A DNA stretch of 5,796 nucleotides from Winogradskyella sp. (GTDB lineage: Bacteria; Bacteroidota; Bacteroidia; Flavobacteriales; Flavobacteriaceae): the NCBI GenBank assembly GCA_030149115.1, contig JASBSE010000355.1:1-5796 (forward strand). The letters are read 5' to 3'. Shown piece by piece: positions 1-5,502 of the stretch (the stretch's first letter is position 1; each line of letters starts with the position of its first letter). The notes beneath the pieces were generated by a model. That model was given only the letters and a program-made list of their open reading frames with translations, did not search any database and had not been told where the DNA came from. The position numbers were made by a program, and so were the translations under genes.

Positions 1-113
1 CTGATTTCTGTACGTTTACCATCTATGGTAATACGAAGATAAATAGGGCATTTGCCCTGTGCATCTACTTTACTTTTCTTCAAGTAGAATAATAATCCAA
101 ATGTTTTGTTCAT
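1..113 (-). CDS. Tyrosine-type site-specific recombinase (integrase), N-terminal fragment
   Basis: Only the first 37 codons lie in the window; the gene runs out of it to the left. The translation opens MNKTFGLLFYLKKSKVDAQG and continues through a KCPIYLRITIDGKRTEIS strand. This is the arm-type DNA-binding domain that begins Bacteroidota tyrosine recombinases: a beta strand, a lysine-rich turn and the hallmark 'PIYLRITIDGKR.EIS' segment. In this family that domain contacts arm sites next to the crossover site, while the catalytic domain, with its Arg and Tyr residues, lies further on and is not visible here. The ATG at 113 is chosen because the domain motif starts at once; a GGTCACC box ends three bases upstream of it. 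The gene points away from tRNA-Ser. The protein probably catalyses integration and excision of an element that uses this tRNA gene, but with only the N-terminus it could also be a simple transposon or genomic-island recombinase. Confidence 0.85.
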   Translation of the reverse strand, partial: MNKTFGLLFYLKKSKVDAQGKCPIYLRITIDGKRTEI

Positions 114-116
114 TCT

Positions 117-251
117 GGTGACCTTTAAAATTATACATTAATTTATGAAATAATCAGGTCTTTAATTTGATTTAAACAACTGATTTATAAACAGTTATTA
201 ACAAATAGGTGACCTAAAAATGGTTTTAAAAAGGTCACCTAAAAGGTCACC
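117..251. repeat. Array of four GGTGACC/GGTCACC boxes upstream of the integrase
   Basis: The heptamer GGTGACC occurs at 117-123 and 208-214, and its reverse complement GGTCACC at 233-239 and 245-251. The last two start 12 bp apart, about one helical turn. The pair at 207-215 and 232-240 forms a nine-base inverted repeat. Most copies are followed, in GGTGACC orientation, by a T- or A-rich run. The first box sits directly before the integrase start codon. I infer binding sites for the integrase arm domain, an excisionase or an autoregulator; the sequence does not say which. No gene is visible between 114 and 353. Confidence 0.7.
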
Positions 252-292
252 AACAGAATGGTTTTTAATACACTTTTTGCTGTTTTGTAGAA

Positions 293-330
293 ACTAAAAA
301 GTCCCATAAACATAGTGTTTACAGGACTTT
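293..330 (-). terminator. Intrinsic terminator downstream of tRNA-Ser
   Basis: An outer 7-bp stem (298-304 with 324-330) is followed inwards by two A·C mismatches and a second 6-bp stem (307-312 with 316-321) closed by a 3-base loop. Read on the minus strand, the hairpin ends in GGGACTTTTTAG, giving a U-run. It lies 23 bases past the tRNA-Ser 3' end and would end that transcript before the integrase region. Confidence 0.75.
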
Positions 331-353
331 GCTCGATTTTGAATAAATCTTAG

Positions 354-438
354 CGGAGAAAGAGGGATTCGAACCCCCGGAGGTGTGACCCTCGCTGGTT
401 TTCAAGACCAGTGCATTCGACCACTCTGCCATTTCTCC
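354..438 (-). tRNA. tRNA-Ser(TGA)
   Basis: The minus strand folds into a complete class II cloverleaf. The acceptor stem is GGAGAAA (438-432) with TTTCTCC (361-355), with discriminator G at 354. The anticodon arm is CTGGT-CTTGAAA-ACCAG with anticodon TGA. A long variable arm (GAGG paired with CCTC) is typical of serine tRNAs, and the T-loop is TTCGAAT. CCA is not encoded (the next bases are CTA). The tRNA reads UCN serine codons. It has a consensus promoter just upstream and a terminator downstream, so it looks like a single-gene unit. Its 3' end faces the integrase gene and is the likely attachment site of the left-hand element. Confidence 0.97.
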
Positions 439-449
439 AAATGCGGATG

Positions 450-480
450 CAAATATAAAACCCTTTTTGATCTAGCCAAA
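450..480 (-). promoter_or_regulatory. Bacteroidota-type promoter of tRNA-Ser
   Basis: On the minus strand TTTG (480-477) is followed after exactly 19 bases by TATATTTG (457-450), matching the Bacteroidota housekeeping consensus TTTG-N19-TAnnTTTG. The start of transcription should fall a few bases before the tRNA 5' end at 438. The tRNA-His promoter has the same elements and spacing. Confidence 0.78.
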
Positions 481-611
481 GATTTTTATGTAGTTTTTTT
501 AAAAATGTTTTTTTGAGTGATTTTTAAATAAAATTAGCAACATTAAATAATGCATTGTATTTTCGGCACAATATATGCTATATACGTCGTTATTATAACA
601 AATCAATCTCT

Positions 612-1391
612 ATGAAAAAATATTTTTTTGTCCTTACAGTTTTATTTGGATTGTATATAACAGCGCAAAACAATACAATTGCTTTTGGGGAAAAACTAGT
701 GTTTTCGGCATCATATAACATGTCTGGTATATTAACAGATATTGCTCAAGTAAAAATGGAAACTAGTGAAGTAAAAACTTCCAAGAGTACTTTGATGCGT
801 CTAAAGTGTACTGCAGCTACATATAAAAAATGGGATAATTTTTTTAAAATTAGAGATTTGTATGAAAGCTATGTAAACCCTAAAACTCTTACTCCTTATC
901 TATACAAAAGAGATATTAGCGAAGGGGGTTATTATAAATTTATGCAGTATAAGTATAACCATAAAGCTAATTTGGTAAAAAGCCTAAAACGTAAAAAAAG
1001 AAAAGATGGTACCACTTGGGATGAAAACAAGAATGTAAAAATTAATGCTTCTACAAAAGATATAGTCAGCACACTGTATCATATAAGAAATCTAGATATT
1101 CACAAAGCTAGCCCAGGAGATCAACAAGACTTTACCGTATTGTTTGACAATAAAGAAACTACCATTACTTTAAAATATCTTAGCAAAGAAACCATTTCAA
1201 CAAATCTAGGTTCTAAAGAATGTTACAAATTAGCATTATCAGTAAAAGGGAGTGATGTCCTAAAAGGAAATAATTCTAATCTACTATGGTTAACAGCCGA
1301 TGAAAATAAAATTCCTGTATATGCAAAATTTAAAATAGCTGTTGGTAATGGGGAATTAAAAATACAAACTGCAACTGGCTTAAAACATTAA
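612..1391 (+). CDS. Secreted DUF3108 domain protein
   Basis: A 259-residue protein of unknown molecular function, exported by a signal peptide (MKK, then a hydrophobic stretch to about residue 17, likely cut near ITA-QNN). The mature part matches the DUF3108 pattern: GEKLVFSASYN at about 26-36, a RDLYESYV segment at 81-88, then near the end LWLTADENKIPVYAKF (225-240) and GELK. The family is a periplasmic beta-rich fold related to lipid- or lipoprotein-carrier-like barrels; no catalytic residues are known to me. An in-frame TTG at 555 would add 19 residues, but that extension is basic and would bury the signal peptide, so the ATG at 612 is chosen. A small membrane-protein gene starts six bases after the stop, so the two are probably co-transcribed. 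No strong promoter is visible in 481-611; TATTTTCG at 558-565 is a weak -7 candidate. Confidence 0.85.
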   Translation: MKKYFFVLTVLFGLYITAQNNTIAFGEKLVFSASYNMSGILTDIAQVKMETSEVKTSKSTLMRLKCTAATYKKWDNFFKIRDLYESYVNPKTLTPYLYKRDISEGGYYKFMQYKYNHKANLVKSLKRKKRKDGTTWDENKNVKINASTKDIVSTLYHIRNLDIHKASPGDQQDFTVLFDNKETTITLKYLSKETISTNLGSKECYKLALSVKGSDVLKGNNSNLLWLTADENKIPVYAKFKIAVGNGELKIQTATGLKH

Positions 1392-1397
1392 AAAGTT

Positions 1398-1736
1398 ATG
1401 GGAAAAAAACTTATTATAATTTTCGGATTTATAGCTGCAATATTATCAGTTATTTTAGCCGTTACACCATTCTCAAACCTTGCTATTATACCTATTGTAG
1501 TGGCTTTTATACTAGGCCTGTTAATTGTTTATATCTCTAAAAAAAATAATACCAAAACAAAATCAATTCAATATATATTTTTGATGGTAATCATCGCTTT
1601 GGCTTTAACTGTTTACAAAAGCGTTTATTATACTTCTGAGGTTGGAGACACAGAGCAACTAGAACAACGTGAGGAAGAAAACCTTGAAGATTCTAAAGAA
1701 CTATTAGAAGATATAGACTTTGATGAAGATATTTAA
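1398..1736 (+). CDS. Small three-helix membrane protein with acidic C-terminal tail
   Basis: I do not recognise a named family. The 112-residue product has three hydrophobic segments at about 4-22, 28-47 and 57-74, with lysine-rich loops (KK at 3-4; SKKNNTKTK at 47-55). By the positive-inside rule that loop faces the cytoplasm. Residues 81-112 form a strongly acidic tail: by count 16 of 32 residues are Asp or Glu, with only one Arg and one Lys. The gene starts six bases after the DUF3108 stop and has no room for its own promoter, so it is very likely the second gene of that operon. The pairing suggests a shared envelope role, but nothing in the sequence names it. No clear terminator follows; the next gene has a separate candidate promoter. 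Confidence 0.75.
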   Translation: MGKKLIIIFGFIAAILSVILAVTPFSNLAIIPIVVAFILGLLIVYISKKNNTKTKSIQYIFLMVIIALALTVYKSVYYTSEVGDTEQLEQREEENLEDSKELLEDIDFDEDI

Positions 1737-1753
1737 ATTTTCACACCAACTGT

Positions 1754-1786
1754 AAGAAAATATCTCATAGTTTTAACTTATTTTTG
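1754..1786 (+). promoter_or_regulatory. Candidate promoter of the first M28 peptidase gene
   Basis: TATTTTTG at 1779-1786 is a perfect match to the Bacteroidota -7 element TAnnTTTG. No TTTG lies at the usual -33 distance; AAGAAAA begins 25 bases upstream of the -7 element instead. The same AAGAAAA-N18-TATTTTTG layout precedes the second peptidase gene. It predicts a 5' leader of about 100 bases containing a long hairpin. Confidence 0.5.
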
Positions 1787-1809
1787 CATAAATCAAATAG
1801 TTACAAGTA

Positions 1810-1861
1810 AAATTCTATTATTTAGCCCCAATTTTTCGCAAAAGAATAAATAATAGAGTTT
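1810..1861 (+). promoter_or_regulatory. Long AT-rich inverted repeat in the leader of the M28 gene
   Basis: Bases 1810-1824 pair with 1847-1861 over 15 positions, all Watson-Crick except one G·U (1813-1858). The 22-base loop can form a small inner hairpin (TTTT 1833-1836 with AAAA 1840-1843). There is no U-run after it, so it is not a typical terminator for the upstream operon. It lies between the candidate promoter and the start codon, so it could be a leader RNA structure or a dyad operator site. Function unknown. Confidence 0.55.
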
Positions 1862-1893
1862 GATAAATCATAGTAAAACAAGTAATTCATTAA

Positions 1894-2925
1894 ATGAAAG
1901 TATTAATTGCCTCTGCACTCATTCTTGTAGGTTCTTGCGCTACATTAAGACACAGTGAAAAAATTGAACAATTGAAAGAAAGTATATCTTATGACAATAA
2001 AAATGTTGTAGAAAAATACTTAAAAACTATCACCATTGATGAGTTAAGACTCTATGTTGAAGAAGTATCTTCAGAAAAATACTATGGTCGTATGACTGGA
2101 GAAGAAGGTCATAATGAAATTTGTAAGTACATAAGAAATTACTATGACTCTTTAGGGATAAATCCTCCTAAGACCCATCCAGATTACTTCCAAAAAGTAC
2201 CTAAATCTGTTTTACCTGATGATTTAGACGATTCACAAAATGTTATAGCTTACATTGAAGGTTCTGACTATCCAGATGAATATATTTACATAACAGCACA
2301 CTCTGATCACGAAGGAGTTAAAGAAGGAGAAATTTATCCTGGTGCAGATGATAATGGCTCTGGTACTGCGGCAGTGTTTGAAATGGCAGAGGCGTTTAAA
2401 AAGGCTGTGGAAGACGGTAATGGCCCTAAACGTAGCATTGTATTTCTTCATGTTACTGGTGAAGAAGTTGGACTACACGGTTCTAGATATTATACTAATA
2501 ATCCTATTTTTCCTTTAGAAGATACAGTAAGTACTTTAAATATTGATATGATTGGTCGTGTAGATGACAGACATCAAGACAACGAAGATTACGTATATGT
2601 TATAGGTGCCGATCGCATAAGCACAGAACTTCATTTCATAATTCAAGAAGCTAACTACAATTTTGTAAATTTAGAATTAGATTACGAATTTAATGCTGAA
2701 AATGACCCTAATCGTTATTACTACAGGTCCGATCATTATAATTTTGCTACAAAAGGTATTCCTGTAGTTTTCTTCTTTAATGGAGAGCATGAAGATTATA
2801 CAAAACCAACAGACACAGCAGATAAAATCAATTACCCTTTACTTGCAAAACGTGCCAAGCTTATTTTTGCTACTGCTTGGTATTTAGCCAACTCCCCAGA
2901 ACGCTTAAAACCTGAGATTATTTAG
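1894..2925 (+). CDS. M28-family zinc aminopeptidase-like lipoprotein, compact form without PA domain
   Basis: A 343-residue predicted lipoprotein. A short signal peptide ends in the lipobox VGSC, with Cys15 the lipidation site. The M28 di-zinc set is complete: His136 (AHSDH), bridging Asp152 (GADDNGSG), general base Glu190 and ligand Glu191 (TGEEVG), Asp218 (NIDMIGR) and His281 (YYRSDHYNF). Family members remove N-terminal residues from peptides; the substrate here cannot be read from sequence. An in-frame TAA directly precedes the ATG, so no earlier start is possible. The downstream gene is a paralogue, about 60-65% identical over the catalytic domain by hand alignment, but it carries about 180 extra residues (a PA domain) that are absent here between residues 103 and 116. 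A periplasmic or outer-membrane location is inferred from the lipobox. Both enzymes probably help digest peptides for nutrition. Confidence 0.92.
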   Translation: MKVLIASALILVGSCATLRHSEKIEQLKESISYDNKNVVEKYLKTITIDELRLYVEEVSSEKYYGRMTGEEGHNEICKYIRNYYDSLGINPPKTHPDYFQKVPKSVLPDDLDDSQNVIAYIEGSDYPDEYIYITAHSDHEGVKEGEIYPGADDNGSGTAAVFEMAEAFKKAVEDGNGPKRSIVFLHVTGEEVGLHGSRYYTNNPIFPLEDTVSTLNIDMIGRVDDRHQDNEDYVYVIGADRISTELHFIIQEANYNFVNLELDYEFNAENDPNRYYYRSDHYNFATKGIPVVFFFNGEHEDYTKPTDTADKINYPLLAKRAKLIFATAWYLANSPERLKPEII

Positions 2926-2940
2926 TGTTAAACTTTGCTA

Positions 2941-2973
2941 AAGAAAAACTCAAAACAACTTAAGCTATTTTTG
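2941..2973 (+). promoter_or_regulatory. Candidate promoter of the second M28 peptidase gene
   Basis: TATTTTTG at 2966-2973 matches the Bacteroidota -7 consensus, and AAGAAAA begins exactly 25 bases upstream at 2941, as in the promoter of the preceding gene. Both also share TTAA two bases before the -7 element. No TTTG sits at the standard -33 distance. The 98-base gap between the two peptidase genes, together with this motif, suggests separate or additional transcription of the second gene. Confidence 0.48.
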
Positions 2974-3023
2974 AATTTTGTAATTTAGGCCATAGTTATC
3001 AACATTAAACAATTCATCACAAA

Positions 3024-4604
3024 ATGAAACAAATATTATTGCTCATTTTTTCGGCACTATTAATTACCGGTTGCGTTACTTCTTCTAAAAACAATTCATC
3101 TTCAATATATCTGAATGAAGCTAAAGTTGAAGATCCCACAAAATATGCATCAACAATTACCGCGGAAGAACTAAAGGAAATGCTTTACAAATATGCTTCT
3201 GACAAGTTTGAAGGTAGAGAAACCGGTGAAAAAGGACAAAAAATGGCTGTTGAATACTTAAAAGCTCAATATCAAGAATTAGAGATACCAACACCATTAG
3301 GAAACGATGATTATTTTCAAGAAGTACCTCTAGAAAAACAAAGCGTTTCTGAAGCAAAAATTTCCGTGAACGGCACAGAATTTAAAAGCTTTGAAGATCA
3401 TATTGTCTTAAGAGCTTCTGGTAATACTGAGCTATCAACAAAAGAGATAGTTTATGTTGGCTACGGAATTGATTCAGAAAACTACTCAGACTATAAAGAC
3501 CTTGATGTAAAAGGTAAAATTGTTTTAGCCAAAGCTGGAGAACCTAAAGATGATAATGGTAACTACATAACAACAGGAAATGCAGAAGATACTAAATGGT
3601 CTAATGGTCGCCAGTCTTTATCAAGTAAAAGAGATGCTGCCATAGAAAATGGTGCTAAAGGACTAATTCTTTTAGATTCTTATATGTTTGTTAGATATGC
3701 TCCTTACTACCAAAGACAAGCCGAAAGCGGAACTTCTGGTCGTTTATCTTTAAAGAGTAATGATGATGAAATGATGATGCTAATGATAAATGAAAATTTA
3801 GCAAAAGCATTACACCCTTCTATATTGGAAGATGATAAGACTAAAACGTTAAAAACCGACCTGAATTTAGAAATAGAGAATAAATCTGAACAAATATCTT
3901 CTGAGAATGTAGTAGCATACATTAAAGGGTCTACAAAACCAAATGAAATTGTGGTTATCTCTGCGCACTTAGATCATGAGGGTATAAAAAATGGTGAAAT
4001 TTATAACGGTGCTGATGATGATGGTTCTGGTACTGTAGCAATTCTAGAAATTGCCGAAGCATTTAAAATAGCTGAGAAATCTGGCCATGGTCCTAAACGA
4101 TCTATTCTTTTTCTTCATGTAACTGGTGAAGAGAAAGGACTTTTAGGTTCTAGACATTATACCGATAACGACCCTATTTTCCCTTTAGAAAATACTGTAG
4201 CCGATCTAAATATTGACATGATAGGCAGATCAGACCCTAAACGAAAAGAAGGAGACCGCAACTACGTTTATCTAATAGGTAGTGATAAATTGAGTACAGA
4301 TTTACACAATATTTCAGAAGAAGTAAATAAAAAATACTGCAATGTAGAATTAGACTACACGTACAATGATGATAATGATCCAAATCGTTTTTATTATAGA
4401 TCAGACCACTACAATTTTGCAAAAAACAATATACCTGTAATATTCTATTTTAACGGCACACACGATGATTACCACCAACCAAGTGATACTCCAGATAAAA
4501 TTGAATACGACTTATTAGAAAACAGAGCTCGTTTAGTTTTTCATACAGCATGGGAAATTGCCAATAGAGCAAACAAACCAATTGTTGATAAAGCAACGGA
4601 ATAA
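3024..4604 (+). CDS. M28-family zinc aminopeptidase-like lipoprotein with PA domain
   Basis: A 526-residue predicted lipoprotein; the signal peptide ends in ITGC, with Cys17 lipidated. Domain order: N-terminal M28 part (about 43-102, with EGRETGEKG), an inserted protease-associated (PA) domain (about 105-290, with YVGYGI, then YKDLDVKGKIVLAKAGEP and GAKGLILLD), then the catalytic domain. Metal and catalytic residues are all present: His315 (AHLDH), Asp331 (GADDDGSG), Glu369 general base and Glu370 (TGEEKG), Asp398 (NIDMIGR) and His462 (YYRSDHYNF). PA domains in this family are thought to lid the active site or help choose substrates. Length and layout are usual for PA-containing M28 enzymes of Bacteroidota. 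The gene follows its compact paralogue in the same direction and ends 22 bases before a strong terminator. The substrate is unknown; a role in extracytoplasmic peptide breakdown is inferred. Confidence 0.94.
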   Translation: MKQILLLIFSALLITGCVTSSKNNSSSIYLNEAKVEDPTKYASTITAEELKEMLYKYASDKFEGRETGEKGQKMAVEYLKAQYQELEIPTPLGNDDYFQEVPLEKQSVSEAKISVNGTEFKSFEDHIVLRASGNTELSTKEIVYVGYGIDSENYSDYKDLDVKGKIVLAKAGEPKDDNGNYITTGNAEDTKWSNGRQSLSSKRDAAIENGAKGLILLDSYMFVRYAPYYQRQAESGTSGRLSLKSNDDEMMMLMINENLAKALHPSILEDDKTKTLKTDLNLEIENKSEQISSENVVAYIKGSTKPNEIVVISAHLDHEGIKNGEIYNGADDDGSGTVAILEIAEAFKIAEKSGHGPKRSILFLHVTGEEKGLLGSRHYTDNDPIFPLENTVADLNIDMIGRSDPKRKEGDRNYVYLIGSDKLSTDLHNISEEVNKKYCNVELDYTYNDDNDPNRFYYRSDHYNFAKNNIPVIFYFNGTHDDYHQPSDTPDKIEYDLLENRARLVFHTAWEIANRANKPIVDKATE

Positions 4605-4623
4605 CAACCTTAAAAATAGATAT

Positions 4624-4659
4624 ACAAAAAAGCCTTTCATTTCTGAAAGGCTTTTTTGT
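4624..4659. terminator. Bidirectional intrinsic terminator between convergent genes
   Basis: A 9-bp GC-containing stem (AGCCTTTCA 4631-4639 with TGAAAGGCT 4644-4652) and a TTTC loop are flanked by six A's on the left and six T's on the right, which extend the stem by pairing. It gives a U-run on both strands, so it can stop the peptidase transcript from the left and the Yip1-like transcript from the right. Almost the same hairpin recurs at 5371-5402. Confidence 0.88.
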
Positions 4660-4766
4660 TTGTATAATGAGTCACATTATTTTTATTCGACATACAAAAA
4701 TAAATTAGCAAATAAATATCTATCAACAAGTTAAAATCATTAATTATAAATCATATTTACCCTCAT

Positions 4767-5330
4767 CTATTCAATAATTAAATTCGGTAGTAAAAGAAAA
4801 AATCCAATTGCAAATACAATTAAAATTGATAAATTAAATATTGCTTTTTTTACACCGTACTTATTGAATTTTATTAATCCTTGAAATATTATTTTAATAG
4901 AAAAAAAACAACTTAAAAACAAAATAAAATTTCTCAGGCTAAAATAGTTGAAACTCATTATTTCATAATCATTTTTTTTCAATATCATAATAACAATTAA
5001 CCCAACAATTATTGGAAAATAAGAATGGGCAAAAAGAGAAAAAACCTCAATAAAATTACTCTTTCCGTTAATCCATTTTCCAACTTGATAAAGAATAAAA
5101 GAAAAGATAAGTCCAATTATAATAGATGATAAAATACATATTCCAAACTCAAGTAAGTTTAGAAAAAACCCTTTCTCATTATTATGTTCATCAAAATCAA
5201 ATATAAATTTAACTATCCCATAAACACCAAAAATAAAAAGACTTTTTCTCTCTAAATCACCTTCAAATTCTTCATCCAAAACATTTAGACCTTTTTTGGT
5301 TGAAATTAATGTTAACAATAATGATTTCAT
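4767..5330 (-). CDS. Yip1-like multi-pass membrane protein
   Basis: A 187-residue protein with about five hydrophobic segments (roughly 31-45, 56-84, 97-117, 132-151 and 162-184). The stretch GKWINGKSNF followed by EVFSLFAHSYFPIIVGLIV (84-113) resembles the core of Yip1-domain proteins, where a Gly-rich turn precedes a conserved aromatic/Ser-x-x-Pro helix. Bacterial members are inner-membrane proteins of unknown function, so no role is assigned. The ATG at 5330 is the first in the frame; no strong promoter is visible in the short gap upstream. Base composition is odd: about 22% GC by hand count over 4801-5330, against about 37% in a sampled part of the neighbouring peptidase gene. The gene lies between two near-identical terminator hairpins, which together suggests late acquisition. 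It converges on the PA-domain peptidase gene and shows no functional link to it. Confidence 0.72.
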   Translation of the reverse strand: MKSLLLTLISTKKGLNVLDEEFEGDLERKSLFIFGVYGIVKFIFDFDEHNNEKGFFLNLLEFGICILSSIIIGLIFSFILYQVGKWINGKSNFIEVFSLFAHSYFPIIVGLIVIMILKKNDYEIMSFNYFSLRNFILFLSCFFSIKIIFQGLIKFNKYGVKKAIFNLSILIVFAIGFFLLLPNLIIE

Positions 5331-5370
5331 ATCGATTTGTTGAAGTAGACAACTATTGCGAAAACAAGTT

Positions 5371-5404
5371 ACAAAAAAAGCCTTTCATTTCTGAAAGGCT
5401 TTGT
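5371..5404 (-). terminator. Intrinsic terminator downstream of tRNA-His
   Basis: The stem AGCCTTTCA (5379-5387) with TGAAAGGCT (5392-5400) and a TTTC loop is followed on the minus strand by seven U's (5379-5373), so it should end the tRNA-His transcript, whose 3' end is seven bases away. It repeats the hairpin at 4624-4659 almost base for base, differing by one A in the flanking run. Transcription of the Yip1-like gene must start after it, within about 40 bases. Confidence 0.85.
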
Positions 5405-5410
5405 CTTTTT

Positions 5411-5486
5411 GGGTGGAAGATCGGTCTCGAACCGACGACCTCCTGAACCACAATCAGGCGCTCTAACCAACTGAGCTACAACCACC
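5411..5486 (-). tRNA. tRNA-His(GTG)
   Basis: The minus strand folds as a cloverleaf with the extra 5' G (G-1 at 5486) that marks histidine tRNAs, facing C73 (5412). The D-arm is GCTC/GAGC, the anticodon arm is CCTGA-TTGTGGT-TCAGG with anticodon GTG, and the T-arm is GTCGG-TTCGAGA-CCGAT. CCA is not encoded. The acceptor stem is unusual: GTGGTTG faces CTTCCAC, leaving two adjacent U·U mismatches at 5:68 and 6:67 inside otherwise good pairs. The gene has its own consensus promoter, lies 60 bases after bshB1 on the same strand, and is followed by a terminator. Confidence 0.96.
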
Positions 5487-5502
5487 ATTTTAAATTGGAT
5501 TG

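Larger units (their letters stand above)
1..353. mobile_element. Probable edge of an integrative element seated at tRNA-Ser
   Basis: An integrase gene, an array of repeated boxes upstream of it, and the 3' end of a tRNA gene occur in that order within 440 bases. Elements that integrate with tyrosine recombinases often use tRNA 3' ends as attachment sites, with the integrase next to one junction. Only one junction can be in the window, so the second att copy and the cargo cannot be seen. The exact boundary is unknown; the tRNA 3' end near 354 is the inferred attachment region. The element could be intact, decayed to a lone integrase, or ancestral and fixed. Confidence 0.42.

Noticed and set aside
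1..113. Transposase of an insertion sequence
   Set aside because: The sequence matches the arm-binding domain of tyrosine recombinases, and no terminal inverted repeats typical of an insertion sequence are seen.
117..251. CRISPR array or iteron origin from the repeated GGTGACC boxes
   Set aside because: The boxes are only 7-9 bases long, irregularly spaced and in both orientations, with no spacer structure, replication gene or cas gene nearby.
555..611. Upstream TTG start for the DUF3108 gene adding 19 residues
   Set aside because: The extension is basic and tyrosine-rich and would hide a good signal peptide that begins at the ATG at 612.
2233..2451. Antisense open frame inside the compact M28 gene (and similar ones at 3157-3357, 3707-3922 and 4237-4422)
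   Set aside because: They lie opposite well-conserved peptidase coding sequence, have no recognisable domains or promoters, and are explained by codon bias of the sense strand.
2921..2942. TTTAG/CTAAA hairpin as a terminator after the first M28 gene
   Set aside because: The stem is only 5 A/T-rich pairs with a 12-base loop and no following U-run.
4767..5330. Phage holin or toxin
   Set aside because: Five helices and the Yip1-like Gly-turn and Ser-x-x-Pro pattern fit a Yip1 protein better; there is no lysin or antitoxin gene beside it.
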